From positions 620,001-684,000 of the forward strand of contig ML133376.1 of assembly GCA_003864495.1 (NCBI GenBank): a DNA stretch of 64,000 nucleotides, given 5' to 3'. Below the pieces are notes generated by a model. It was given only the letters and a program-made list of their open reading frames with translations. It searched no databases and was not told the DNA's origin. The DNA is from Nemopilema nomurai (Eukaryota; Cnidaria; Scyphozoa; Rhizostomeae; Rhizostomatidae). The position numbers were made by a program, and so were the translations under genes. Positions 1 through 12,400 of the stretch are shown one piece after another; position 1 is the stretch's first letter; the number at the start of each line of letters is the position of its first letter.

Positions 1-3000
1 CGGAATGGATGGATGCCGAGGACCCTTTGTTCATTCTCTACACAAGGTCAGACCCAAGAATCTGCTTTTTCATTGCGACCTGCTTTCGTTCTACTTGTTA
101 CTTTATGAGTAAGTGGGGATTTTGCGTAGAAGATCGAGTGTTAACTATTGTTCGGCTCACTGCACTGTGCTAAAATGATATATTTGCCTCCTGTTTACTT
201 AGCAACGAGTACCTACTTCTGAGGCTAAAATCTGAATTATGTAAGTGATCCATGTCAGATCCCCCTCCCTCCATTCAACGAGCACTTTTCTTGCAATCTG
301 AAGTACTTTAACCCCAGCTATATCAGAGTTGTGCATTGTGTACAGCATGCTATTTTTTAGAAAGAAAACAACTTGCTCCTGATTTGTACAAAAATATAAT
401 TTATCTTTATTGTTTCATTTTAATATCAGACCCCACTTCCTTGTGTTTTATTTCTAATGTTTTGTGTCATTTTTCGATTTGCTTTGCTGATGCTAATTGT
501 TGATTTCAGTGGCTCAACTGGTAAACCGAAGGGAGTTATGCACACAACAGGAGGGTATATGCTGTATGCAGCAACAACATTCAAGTAAGCAGTGCTTTTT
601 GACTTTGACAAATCTGGTTGATGACGTAGCTTTGTGATTCTGCTACTCATATATGAACTCTTGCCATTCGTAAATTTTGATCCATCTTCAGTGGCAATAA
701 GGAAGGTTACGTTTCTAAGTGCTTATGGCATTTCGAGAGCACAGACACGTGAACATACATAGAAGAACAGGCTCTACGCTCTAGTTGCAACTGTCATTCA
801 TGAGCTGTCACTGTTTGTGGTATTCCTCTACCATTGCTGAAAGAAGATCTGCTTAATCCCGTTGTCATGGCCAGGATTATGTTTCTTTCGTTAGGTTATA
901 TGTCATTCTCAAGCACTAAGTTCGTCGCCCAACGGTCAGTTATTTCATTGAACCTCCAGTCTCTTTGCCTAAGTGGGACAAGGAGTCAAGTAGGCCTTCT
1001 AAGATATAGCTATAAAGCCTATAGAGACTTGTTTATAAAGCTCAAAGTTAACTAGGGGTGTACCGGATCAGGATTTTCAGAATCCGGCCGGAACCGGATT
1101 TACCGGATTTCTTCGTGGAATATCCGGCCGGATTTTACCGGATAATCTGGCCATTTATGGATTTTTCAGTAATAAAAAGTTTTGAGCCGCTTTGCGAAAA
1201 AATGTATAGCGAAAAGATCAAAGAGACCTATTCAGGGTTGCCAGATTGAATTTACAAACGAAGGCTAGACTGATGAGCAATTTAAGCCAAAATGCTCATA
1301 AAAAGGCCAAATCAAAAACTCTCTCAAGAATCCATCGAGCAGGCACTGGTTATATTTCTACGCTTGTTGCTTGTTAGATAATTTCTTAACTTAGATAAGA
1401 ATCCTACTTTTTTCCAAAACCCTTTTTTTCCAAAATTTAGGTTAGGTGATAAAATTTGAAATTTGGTTAACACTTTGCAGTTAACTACTAATTATTCCAT
1501 GAATGTAAAAATTACTCATTAATTTTAGACGTTCTGTTGAAAAGGCCAACAAGGTCAAATTTAAGTAGTAAGCAAAAAACAATTTCTCCAGGCAATCTAA
1601 GTCTAAAAACCAAAAATGAAAAATTTGGCCTAAAAAGCCAATCTGGCAACCCTGGACCAAATTTGTGAATTATATAATCCAGTCTTCCTGTTTCGTGATG
1701 ACGAGCACTTTCATTTAAAATCTGTTTTCAAGGCACTTGTTTTATCGTCGATCTTGTTTAGTTCTGGAAAATCCATTTTTAATCACTGTATGAAGAGAGT
1801 CTGACTTGGTTTTCCAAAGTTTTTTGCAGCTGCACTTTTTAAACAGCCTTTCTCTGCGATATTCTTTTAAAACTTCTGTTTCAACTTATGTTAAGCCTGG
1901 TTTCCTTGCCGGAGCCATTTTCTCGGCATGCCACGGCCATTTCAACTTAAATCGAAACACCTCTCCCGGTATCGACACTACTGGCACAGTTAGCGTTATC
2001 TCGCGATACTTCAAGCACGATACAACAAGATTCAGACGTTACCATTTGAATCGATGGATGCGGTACCAGGGACATGGCAGATAGAAAGTGGCAGAAAACT
2101 GCCGCCGGTCACTTTCCGGCTATAAGTTTCCACTGGAAGCCATTGTTAGGAAAAGGAAAGAGACGCTGAGCGTCCCACATTCTGTTCTAGCTGCAGAACT
2201 TGAGAGGTATGTCAACATGCCATGCATACCACGCACGGAAAGTCCTTTTCTTTGGTGGAAGCAGCACAAAACTACCTTCCCCCATATTGCCAAGCTAGCC
2301 CAACAATTGTTATCCACGCCAGCATCTAGTGTTTATTCGGAGCGGCTTTTTTCGGAGGCTGGAAACATTTTTGAAGAGAAGCGATCAAGACTTCTTCCAA
2401 GGAATGGCGAGAAGTTGCTTTTCTTGCATCACAACCTGGGACGATTGTAGCTTTTTGATGTTGGACTGTTTTTATGTTTGACTGCCGATTGGGACGCTTT
2501 TTTTTAACTTTTAAAACTACGTTCAAGTTTGTTCTATTGCTTTTAGTTTTTGTTGTTCTTTGTATTTACACTTTTATAACTTGTTTTCTCTAGAAATTTT
2601 CTTAGTTATGATTAAACTTCTGGAAAATCCGGCAGCTGGCCGGATTTCAGAAACAAATCCGGCCGGAACCGGATTTTAAAAAAATCAGCGATCCGGCGCC
2701 GGATTATCCGGCCTACCGGATATCCGGTACATCCCTAAAGTTAACACCTGATATGTTCCAGGTACGTCTTCGACTACCACTCGGAAGATGTCTACTGGTG
2801 CACTGCTGACGTCGGCTGGATCACTGGTCATTCCTATGTCGTCTATGGCCCATTGGCACATGGCGCCACTAGCTTAATCGTAAGTAGAGATACAGAGACA
2901 AAGTACTTTTGAAAGCTGGTTCGATCATTCAATTATGATTAAAGAAATGCCAGCTAAATAGATGTCTCTAGTGAATCACGTTTAGATTTTCAATGACACC

Positions 3001-6000
3001 TATCATTTGCAAAGCTTTGCTTTTTTTATTTGGTTTTTGTTCCCATTAAACCTTTTAGGGTGTCAGATGAAATCATCCAGTGTATATGTTTGTTTATTAT
3101 TTGCGTTTTTATTAGATAATATAGGCTTTCCTACGAAACTATCTGTACCGTGTTCATATTTTTAAAGCTTCTTTTAACTTTCCTGTGTTCTTTTCAAATC
3201 AGAAATTGTTGTTATTGGTCGTTTTCAGTTCGAAGGCACACCGTTGTATCCCCATGCGGGCAGATGCTGGGAGCTCGTTGAAAAGTACAAGGTTTCCCTC
3301 TTCTACACTGCACCTACTGCCATTAGAACATTGATGAAGTTTGGCAAAGAAGTCGTATACAAGTGAGTTATCTATTCGTCTCTCTCTTGACTAGTGTCAT
3401 CTCAAAAGGTTGTTATTTGTTTAGTCTTAATGTACATGGTCATAGAATTAGAAAAGTGTTATTGTTGAAACTGTGGTTTGAAGACTTTGCAATCGAAGAC
3501 AAAGTAGATCGTACCGTAAAAACTTTGTTGAGACTTGTTATAATTTAGTGTTTGATTTTGTATTGGATGGTGATTGAAGGGTACAGGGAAAGAGGATGGC
3601 AGGGGAGAGGAAGGAGATGGATGTTTGACGAGGGAGAATGGTGAATGAGGGTAGTGATATACACAACAAGGAAGTAGGTTAAAGATTCAAGGAGCTTTAG
3701 GCTGCCTCGGCCTTCGAGCTTGTACGATTTATGAAGCACGGTATTTGAACTTACAAGAAGCATTAACATACATTTGTTTGTTGAAAAATAGACTGGTGGA
3801 CGCAAATGACTCGACAATGTTATTCAAAGGGCAAATGACGTCGCCAGAGCTTCTTCATCATTTAAGGTTTCTTATCCATAGGTATAACCGATCGTCATTG
3901 AGAGTTCTTGGAACGGTCGGTGAACCGATCAACCCGGAAGCTTGGCTATGGTACTACAAGTACGTGGGGGAAGAGCGCTGCTCGGTCGTGGATACGTTCT
4001 GGCAGACGGAGACGGGTGGTCACATGATCACCGGACTGCCGGGCGTTACGGTGATGAAGCCCGGCTCGGCCAGTTTGCCGTTCTTTGGCATCGTGCCGGC
4101 CATTGTCGACGAGGAGGGCAAGGAACTGGAGGGGGAGTGCGACCAAGGCTACCTGGTAAGCACGGCTTGACTGCATTTGATTATGCGGTTGTGGTTGTTT
4201 GTAGAAATAGGTGGATTGGGATTACTTTAAGCAGTCTCTTATGTCCTCAGCTTTATGCAATTCTAATTATTCTTGTCAAGACAGCTGGCCATTAGTGGAA
4301 TCTGGGCGATGTTCTATCAATGTGACATTTTGACTATGAATTTCAAAGCGTAGTAGTCACTTAAACCTCAATCTGGGCTGTGCCTCTATAATTTCCTGTT
4401 TATTTAATTTTTTCACATTTTGCTTTTTCATTGACATGCACAGCTCTGTGTATCTTGTATTTCTTTAACTTAGATCGCAAAGTTGTGGCTAAGCTGAGCC
4501 ATCAATAAAAGTACATAATATGTTAACCTCGCTGGAGCGCTTTGCCTTTGAACACTTCTGTATGACCTTTGCTAAGAAGGAGTCATTCAGCTCTCACTAG
4601 TGGACTAACTTTAGTTCGTATACCTAAGACCACCAGTGTAAAAGCCCCGTTTCGTACCAAGCAAATTCGTTTTAGACTGTCTATGAATCCTTTTAGGTTT
4701 TCAAAAGGCCCTGGCCTGGCATGATGAGGACATTGTATGGAAATCAGAAGCGCTTTGAAAGCGGCTACTTCTCTAGATTCAAAGGCTACTACTTCGCTGG
4801 AGACGGTGAGTTGCGCACCTCTTAAACGTACATGAAATCGCTAAATGTGCTTGTTAAGACGGTTAATTGTATCCTCCGGTTACCATGATCAATAGGCCCT
4901 TTATTATTTAGGCTGCCTTGGTACTGCGATGCCTCCGAACGCGACTTGGATTCCTAACATGAGAAAAGTACAGTTACATGTGATCGTGGCTTACCTTCGC
5001 AATTTGAATTGAATTTTTTAGTGATAGGTTTATCAAAAAGGGACTTTGTTCCCAAAAGTGAGATCATTGGAAAATATTTAGTTTTAAAAGTAGTTTAATA
5101 GTAGAATTCAGCTACCTTCACTTTAAAGAGAGACGTTCAAATGAAGAATGTAGTTCTTTAGTGTTTCTAAAGCAGCTTATTATTTATCAAAACAACATTT
5201 GCTTAATCACTAGTTGTTTTGTCGACTCGATGCCTAGAATGTTTGTCTTGAATCCTCATGATCTAGTCTCGTTTTGCACCTAACTGTGTACCTCTCCTGA
5301 GCAGTTGGCCATCGCCAAATCGAGACCAGCAGTCATGCTAGCTCAACCTTGTTTCCTCCGCCAGTCATAAGTTATGTTGCACTGATCCCCAGGTGCTAAG
5401 CGTGACAAAGATGGCTACTACTGGGTCACCGGGCGCATCGACGACTGCATGAACGTGTCAGGGCATCTGCTGAGCACGGCCCAGATCGAGAGCGCACTCA
5501 TCGAGCACCAGTCCTTGTCAGAGGCAGCAGTGGTAAGCACGTCGATGCCTCTCGCGTCGATGCCTCTCGCGTCGATTGCACACCCTTACATAAAAACCGT
5601 CCATTAGCATGTATCATGTACTAACATTGGTTTATGTTAATCTCTTAGACATTCTGTCAATTTTCGTCGATTTGGTCATTTTGGCCTTTTGTTCTGGGCT
5701 TTTATTTAATAGTTTAACATTTGAATGGATCTTCTTCAGGTATCCATGCCACATCCAGTTAAAGGAGAATGCGTCTACTGTTTCGTGTCACTGAAGAATG
5801 TAAGTGCTTCTCTTTAGCTTGTTCTATTTTGAGTGTACTTCTCTTTTCAGTGTCTGTTTTGATCTATATTTAATTTTGCTTATTGGTTTTCATATTTGCA
5901 TTTGCAGGGTGAAAAGTTTGACAACAAGCTCATTACGGCCCTGAAGGAGCGAGGTACCATTTCTAGCTAATTTGAACAATTTTCGAAAGTATTTTCTTTT

Positions 6001-6426
6001 ATTTTGCAAGGTAAAAACAATAACATTTAAGTGCTGCCTGATTTAAGCTAAGCTCAGAATGCGATTCGTACTGAAGTGCTTGCTAATTATCCAGCGGGAT
6101 TGCGATGATGTATTTAAAATCACCAAATATAGGCTCGGCTACAGACCAGTTTCTTGTTGACAATTCTAACGCGTGTACTCCTAGTCACAGAAAAATGTTC
6201 AATCGAGGTTTTTGTTTCAGTGAGACATCGTATTGGTCCGATGGCACAACCCGAGGTTATCCAGAATGCACCGGGATTACCAAAGACGCGGTCAGGCAAA
6301 ATCATGCGCCGAGTTCTTCGCAAGATTGCGCGAGACGAACGAGACCTAGGCGATATATCGACAATGGCGGATTCTGCAGTTGTTGAAGAACTTTTTCAAA
6401 ATAGGCCTGTTGTGAATCATTCTTAA
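1..6426 (+). CDS. acss2: Acetyl-CoA synthetase (AMP-forming), ACSS2-like, 5'-truncated by the window
   Basis: Converts acetate, ATP and CoA to acetyl-CoA through acetyl-AMP. It belongs to the ANL adenylating enzyme superfamily and probably acts in the cytosol or nucleus. Ten exons are visible: 1-46, 510-584, 2762-2879, 3229-3362, 3882-4155, 4697-4805, 5393-5532, 5740-5799, 5908-5953 and 6221-6426. All have GT-AG borders and compatible phases. The P-loop motif [10 protein letters not shown] is split between the first two exons. Later landmarks are [57 protein letters not shown] and the C-terminal TRSGKIMRR with the catalytic lysine. The ending (DISTMAD...ELF) is closer to vertebrate ACSS2 than to ACSS1 as I recall them. 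The reading frame is intact. The N-terminal part lies before the window. Intron 2 is enlarged by a hAT insertion. A possible poly(A) signal AATAAA is at 6862. Confidence 0.96.
1233..1654. mobile_element. hAT-like MITE nested inside the hAT element
   Basis: The ends CAGGGTTGCCAGATTG and CAATCTGGCAACCCTG form a perfect 16-bp inverted repeat. The 8 bases outside each end are GACCTATT and GACCAAAT (6 of 8 match), which fits an aged hAT-type target duplication. There is no coding capacity. The element is inserted into the larger hAT copy, so it arrived later. Confidence 0.75.
2088..2450 (+). pseudogene. hAT transposase C-terminal dimerisation fragment
   Basis: An open frame of about 120 residues with the hAT family C-terminal pattern: a WW pair, then [20 protein letters not shown], then [10 protein letters not shown], and an ending rich in leucine and histidine. 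This region mediates dimerisation of hAT transposases and of host proteins derived from them, such as the ZBED family. No upstream transposase domain is present in the element. It is a remnant rather than a functional gene, and it lies within the hAT inverted repeats. Confidence 0.85.
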
Positions 6427-8227
6427 GCGCAAGTTCTGCTTGGGTAAACTGCAGAGTATGCCTGAAAGTTCACAAATGTTGTTATTAAATCTTTCCCGGC
6501 TTTCGATGGGATTTGACTATTACACATGCACACGTTCCGTAGAGTAGCTTATTTTTCGAATGAGATTACGACGATCAAAGTTTGTATATCTGTTTTTGTT
6601 CCTTTGTATTTCTTTGGCTTTCCATGAGCCATTTCCTAAGGTCCCACTTATAACGATGCTGAGAGAATTCACACTTCAGAATGTAAGTGTGTCACAGAAT
6701 TTCTTTGATATCGAATTCGATTATAAACTTGCAATTCTTGATAATATGAAGTTTTAATAACAACGAGAAAACATTTTCTTTATGATTTCCATTAGAATTT
6801 GAGACGGGTGGTAAACCTTGGGCCATCCACATCAAAGCAGACCTTGGAAACCCCTCAACCAAATAAACGTCTGGTGTTTTGACCTGACTAAATTTGAAAT
6901 GGAGACTTGCAACTTGAAATTAACAACCTAGTCCAGCTTTGTAACAGAGGTCTAGTCGTGAATTATTTTGATTTTGTTCCGCTCTTTTGCTCAAATTCTT
7001 CCGTTAAATCTAAACCAGATGTTCACTAGCCCAAACAGTAAAAAAAGTATAATCCTGCCTGTTTTGAATTTTTGGTCTTATCTTAAAACTTTCTTTTATC
7101 TGCTCAGTTTTAGGACATTTTGAAGTTTCAGAAAATGCCGGCTGTGATGACTAAAACTGCTCTACAAGGCTCTACGGATCCGATTTACCAACAGTTTTCA
7201 ATACAGGAATCACTTCCAAGCCAAGAATATTGACAAGAAACGCAAGGATTGATAATAGCTGACTCATCAAGATTCAACTATGGTTTTGTCTAAAAAGGTA
7301 TAACACAAGCAATTTATGTTCATTTGTTCATGTCAATATTTTCAAAATTAGTCTATTTTAAACCGAGTTTTGAAGATTATCTAATGTAGATTAATTATTT
7401 TAAAAATAATATGTTATTTAAGCAAATTGTCTGATTAGAAAACTAATATCTGCACATAGTTTATCACGGCAGAAAAATACGGCACCCCTAAGATACGATG
7501 GTATTCCTGGGGGAAACCTTTCTTCTCCCTTTATGAACCTTGTTCAGTTCCTTTTATTCAGCGGAAATTCGCCTTGCTCACAATTAAAAGATAATCTTTT
7601 GAGAAAAGTGTTTTCCCTTTAGCTGCTCACCGTTGACACCCATTGCCAAACATCGAAAACTCCTCATTGCTAAACATTGAATTAGGCATGTTTATTTTAT
7701 TTCCGTGGTCTATGAAACACGTTTCATGCTTTTATAGCCAATGACTTGGGGTCAAACAACTTCGAAAAATAGCTTAATTGGACTAGCTGCAAGTATTGAG
7801 ATATTTTAACGTCTTGGCAAAAGGCGACCTCTTCATGTCAAAGATGGGGAGAAATAATTCTTTGAAAAAGTATTTAGAGCAACAAACTGTTATTATAGGT
7901 CTTTATTTTTTCTCCTAGGCCCACTGTGCTTATGCTACTTGGTCAGGCTTAGGCCCGCGAAGGCGGAATATCAACAGGGCCACCAAAGGGATCGATCTCT
8001 TTTGATGCTGTTTATTGGAAGGATTTTCTAGGTGAAATAGCTCTGCAGGTATGTTGTAGGTGAGTTCCTCTTTCCTCAATAAGTTAGCTGTAAGGGCGGA
8101 AGGGACTTGATCTGCCTTTACTGGATGATCAAATTTCGGGGATCCTTCGTTGCAATGTTTACAGATCTAATACTACCTACCATGACGCACGAGCCATGCA
8201 CCTTTTTAAGTGCGCGAAAGCATTGAT
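6427..8227. other. Intergenic region between convergent ACSS and gene A
   Basis: No convincing gene. It holds the ACSS 3' UTR with a possible AATAAA at 6862. It also holds a minus-strand AATAAA (TTTATT at 7902-7907 on +) suited to the last exon at 8228. The rest is AT-rich with many stops in every frame. Confidence 0.6.
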
Positions 8228-8902
8228 CTAAAGGACATAGAGATATGCGGTCTGGGAAAACGCCCCGTAGACATAATCACATCGATAATGCATGTTTTTA
8301 GAAGGTCCAACGTTACTGCAACCAAAACCGTCTTTGCAGCTCGAAACGCCGATGCCAATAGCGTAATCATCTGGAAAGCACGTAGCGGTGCGATCCCCAA
8401 TGCAACCTATCCTTGCGATGTGCGTTGTTTTCGGCGGCTTCTCGTTGGGATCGCCCTTTTTAGCGTCGCAAACGTTCGCTAAATTCAAGCCACACCAGCT
8501 TTGTCGTAATATCGAAAGATCGCAACTTTTCCCAACAGCTTTCATGAATGTGGCGAAAGTATACTGTTCATCAGGTACAACGCCGAACTGCGTTGAAAAT
8601 AGTTTGGCCAAGGGCATGTTGCGGCTGTGCGTAAATGGCGCGCAACCTGTGTTACGGCCCGTAAAGCAAACCAGCAGTACGTTGCTAGTAAGCAGTACGT
8701 AGCCCATGTTCTTCATGGAGGTCGTTTTTGTGACGTCATAAGCAGTTTTATCGTTGAGTGTCTGGTTCGATGCCCAGTTTTCCGAGATTGGCGACCAGTC
8801 GGTTTCCTGGCCTTTAATCCGGGCTACTAGGGTCCAGCCCCCGGCTAATCCGGGCCGTCGGTCTTCGTCTGTGCTGCCTCCTTTGATGAATTCGCACCAG
8901 GT
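8228..8902 (-). CDS. Second FReD-like terminal exon, alternative last exon of gene A or part of a tandem duplicate
   Basis: A 675-bp open exon with a consensus acceptor at 8903-8904 and stop TAG at 8228-8230. It starts in phase 0 with TWCEF, and the gene A exon at 10165 starts in the same phase with TYCDF. Shared landmarks along both exons are GWTLVAR, WCGLNL.N.C, ARIGCIG/VRIGCIG, G.GV.SC.DG.GC, VGP, MH..C and YGAF.QTA. The pattern is that of fibrinogen-related or intelectin-like extracellular domains, which often bind glycans or matrix. This exon has an insertion after TWCEF relative to the other. It could be spliced as a mutually exclusive 3' end of gene A, since each exon has its own downstream AATAAA. 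Alternatively it belongs to a duplicate that lost its upstream exons. No signal peptide is attached here. Confidence 0.7.
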   Translation of the reverse strand, partial: TWCEFIKGGSTDEDRRPGLAGGWTLVARIKGQETDWSPISENWASNQTLNDKTAYDVTKTTSMKNMGYVLLTSNVLLVCFTGRNTGCAPFTHSRNMPLAKLFSTQFGVVPDEQYTFATFMKAVGKSCDLSILRQSWCGLNLANVCDAKKGDPNEKPPKTTHIARIGCIGDRTATCFPDDYAIGIGVSSCKDGFGCSNVGPSKNMHYRCDYVYGAFSQTAYLYVL

Positions 8903-9496
8903 CTAGTCAAAATAAGAAAAACGCGTTTAATGCCCCGCACGCCGGGTGTACGACGGTAGACAACATCGCGATGATTTCGAAACCGGTTGGCAGGCCGAAC
9001 CCTAGTAGCCGTATCTCAGGTATCCGGAGCGTCGTTGATGCGCGAGGCGTCGGGTCGGCGCAATTGCGAGCTGTATTTGGATCGCGTTCTGGTACCGCGT
9101 GAAGGGGTTTCCCGACTGTAGACGGAATCGAACGAAGAGTGGTGTTGGGTGTGGTAGTCGGCCATTCACCTTCTGATTTGCATGGCGTGCACTTAATCGG
9201 CTCTTTTGGCAGGGGCTATCGCTGCTATAATCACTGCTAATAACTGCATTTGCTTGTTGTAATTTTTTCGTATGCTTTTTTATTTTTATCCTATAGGCCT
9301 TAGTTACAAACGCCAGTTGATTCAAGCAATCAAGCCTACTTTAACAACTTCTATTTACATCTTATGCTACAACTGTTCTACTCACAAATAGCCTTTCTTT
9401 GATATTTAGTTTGCAAGAAGCAAACCAAACTACAAAATATTGCACCTTAATGGTGTGCTCGCCACCTTAAAGTTGCTATCACCACCTTAAATTAGC
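8903..9496 (-). other. Spacer between the two FReD-like exons, with a GC-rich open stretch
   Basis: Positions about 9000-9240 are clearly richer in G+C than the neighbourhood and open on the minus strand in more than one frame. One frame reads a Cys-poor Thr/Pro-rich stretch followed by ARNCADP. A second frame, one base off, continues to RSGYLRYGY. Together these loosely resemble the 'NP..SC...SG.YW' module of gene A exon 8. It may be a decayed module exon of a tandem duplicate. A minus-strand AATAAA (TTTATT at 9279-9284) could end the mRNA that uses the 9497 stop codon. Confidence 0.35.
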
Positions 9497-12400
9497 CTAG
9501 TTTACAAATATGAATGCAGTTTGTGCGAATGCCCCGTAAATCGTAGAGCACGCCCAGTGCATACTGGCTGTTTTAGGCCCGACTCTTCCGCAGCCGTATC
9601 CGTCAAAACAGCTCGTAACGCCCAACCCCAGAGCAAAATCTGCTGGCGTGCACGATTTTGTGAATGATCCGATGCATCCGATCCGAACAATGTGATTTGT
9701 CGGGTTCAAATTTGGATTTATGTCCTCCGGATGGCAAATATTGCCAAGATTTAGGCCGCACCACTCCTTTCTCAGCTGCAGTGGTTTTTTCTTGTCCGGC
9801 GATGAGATCGGGTCGCACTTCTTGCCGAATGCCGCCAACAAGTCTTTAAATTTCCACTTCTCGTCAACTATCACCCCGAATTCGTTTGTAAACAGGCTAG
9901 CCAAGTCTTGGCCCAAGTTGTGCGTGAAGATGGCGCAATATTTGCTCGGGCCGTCATAGCACACTTTAATGGCGTTGTTAACGACCGTGAACCAGCCGTG
10001 AGTCTTCATGGTCGAGCGCAGGCTAATGTCCCAAGCTGTTTCCGGACGGATCACACTATTGTCCGCCCAGGTGTTCGACACGGCGGTGAAATGGTTCTCG
10101 GTACCGTTGACTCGGGCTACTAGGGTCCAGCCTCGTTTTCCTATCCGGTCGAAGTCGCAATAGGTCTGTGTAATGAAAATTTTCAGTGTTTTGGAAAATT
10201 TTGAAACTGCTCGTTCAAAGAGAAAGCTTGTTTTTTATGATGTAATATTCAAACTTCCTTCCTAGCCTTAAGTTTTTATAATGAAACATTAGCAGAAGGT
10301 AAAGATTGGGAAGACGATCTTGCAAAAATGGAATTTCACTAGGGGGTTTGTACGAATATGGCAATTCAAAACTTGAAGCAGCAGAGGGAGCCATAATCTT
10401 TGGCTTTATTTAAACCCCAAGCTTTAATTCAATGCCCCTTAGCTAATTGGAACGTTTTCACAGTCATGACACATATATCAAGTTCAACATGCGTATAGCA
10501 AGTCTTCGTCCAAGTGTCTATCATCGAGGAAGGAATCAATTTGATTTCAGCTGACTTGCAATGATTGATTTTATTTTACTTCATTGCACAAACTGCGTTA
10601 TTTAGTTACACCTACACTAATTTCTTCCAATTATGAGTATTAAGTATAGGCATAGACAACGGGTATTAGGTTCGATAGTCGCTGCAGTGTGAAAAGCCAG
10701 GACTGTTTTGATTTTCTCGCAGCAGAAAATCCTGGAAGAATTTAATTTTCTGCTTTGGTCTTCAAAACTTAAAGCACTCTCAACTCATCAATGAGCACGA
10801 CGCTAAAAAATTCAAACCTCCCTCCTTTTTGTGTTCTGTAACTGATCTAAATTTTATAAAAATTGTTCTATTGAAGAATAAAAATGCACAGTTCTGTTAA
10901 AAATACAGAGATCAGAAGCAGCTTTGATTGGAGCCAAAACGAGCTTTTGCTTGCCTTTTTTATGCATCCTGTTACAAGTCATTTCAGTCATCGAATTTCA
11001 GAATCTTAGAATTTGCTCTCTTCCTATTAAAGTGCTTATTCCAACTTCTAAAGCGATTGTCCTCACTTCATTTATGAGCCTTTCATTCATCATAATCAGC
11101 TTTTCCTAAGTTCATTACATCGTTCTTTTTAACTCTCGTAGCAGTTTAAAGCATGTATTGCTGAAGTTCATCTTTGCAATAGATACGATATCTTTTTTTA
11201 CTTTTGGTAACTTATGCAATTTATTTTTGTTATCTGAATTATAGCACTTGTTCTTTGGGCTTCTGAGGCACTAGTTGAATCATTATCTTTTGACGGGTAG
11301 GAAAAGGTTTCGAATTTCAAATCACAACGAGCTACTCAAAATATACTTCATTGTATTGGCTCCCTTGCTTCAGACGATACCGTCTCTTTGGTTCTAGTTG
11401 GAACGAGGATAAGTTTAGGCTATATTCCATGTCCTATTATCAAAGAGAACTAACCTTGAATCGAACACCATTTACCATCAACCAATAGGCCCCACTCTTT
11501 GCATCCTTGTTCTTCTCATAGATCGACTGGCAACTTGGCATTGGGTTGCCTGGTCTGAGAATGATCATTATTATTAATTATTTTAACATGCAGTTATAAC
11601 TTTTGAAAATTAGCTTATTTATACGACATAATAAGCTATGTATCAATAATGACATGTTTTGATCTGCCATCATGATATTGTTTTTCTTACATTAAAATTA
11701 AATAAATGCCTTTCCTAACTGCGTTTCAGTCGAGCACTGGTTTCATTGTAGCATGACCCCGCGAAAGACAATACCGTTACTTGATAAACAGTTTACCTTG
11801 CTTGATATTACCAGCAAAGTTTGAAATAAACACAGTATCGTCTGGAATGTGTACTTACTCTCCCTTCTCTCCTGTTGGCTTGATTTGGGAAGTCGGGGCT
11901 TGCTGCAAAAAGAAAAAAACCATTTGTTAGGTGTGCCGAATGTATTTCCAGTATTTTCTTATCTATTAGTCTCATTTTGACTATTTCGCTATCTATACTT
12001 AATATGTTTTGATCAGAGAAAATCGAACTTTCAACAGTTGATTAAGGAATATGAAAATCACCATTTAGCTTCAATTAGCAAATCGGCTAATTGTGTCATT
12101 TTTAGGAAGGGGTAGCACCTGATGGGGAATTACAATTTTGTAGGGGAAGGACATGGGGATATCGACTGGAAATACGAGGCACTCTCTCTGATCAAAATTA
12201 AGTTACCAACCCTCAATAATTTTAACATAGTTGTAACAGATGTGTTCGTCCTTTTTACGAGCATGCATAATTAATGTGCTACTATCTATTCTTGGTGCAA
12301 TTACTTCCTCGGATTCAATTTGATGTGCAGTCCAAATTTAACGGAAAACCTCTTGTTACAGACGCACATTCAAACGTGCCGTTAATACAAGCTACCTCTT

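Larger units (their letters stand above)
1053..2737 (+). mobile_element. hAT DNA transposon, internally deleted, in ACSS intron 2
   Basis: The ends are inverted repeats starting TAGGGGTGTACCGGAT on the left and TAGGGATGTACCGGAT on the right. They are flanked by a perfect 8-bp target duplication AAGTTAAC (1045-1052 and 2738-2745). Subterminal CCGGAT/ATCCGG motifs are abundant at both ends, as in many hAT elements. The coding remnant at 2088-2450 (+) is the C-terminal hAT dimerisation region, with the hallmarks WW, S..SERLFS.AG and R..L.....E.L.FL. Most of the transposase, including the N-terminal zinc finger and catalytic core, is missing, so the copy is non-autonomous. It sits well inside the intron and leaves the ACSS splice sites intact. 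Confidence 0.93.

Noticed and set aside
2120..2317. Minus-strand frame over the hAT transposase remnant
   Set aside because: Shadow of the + strand dimerisation domain.
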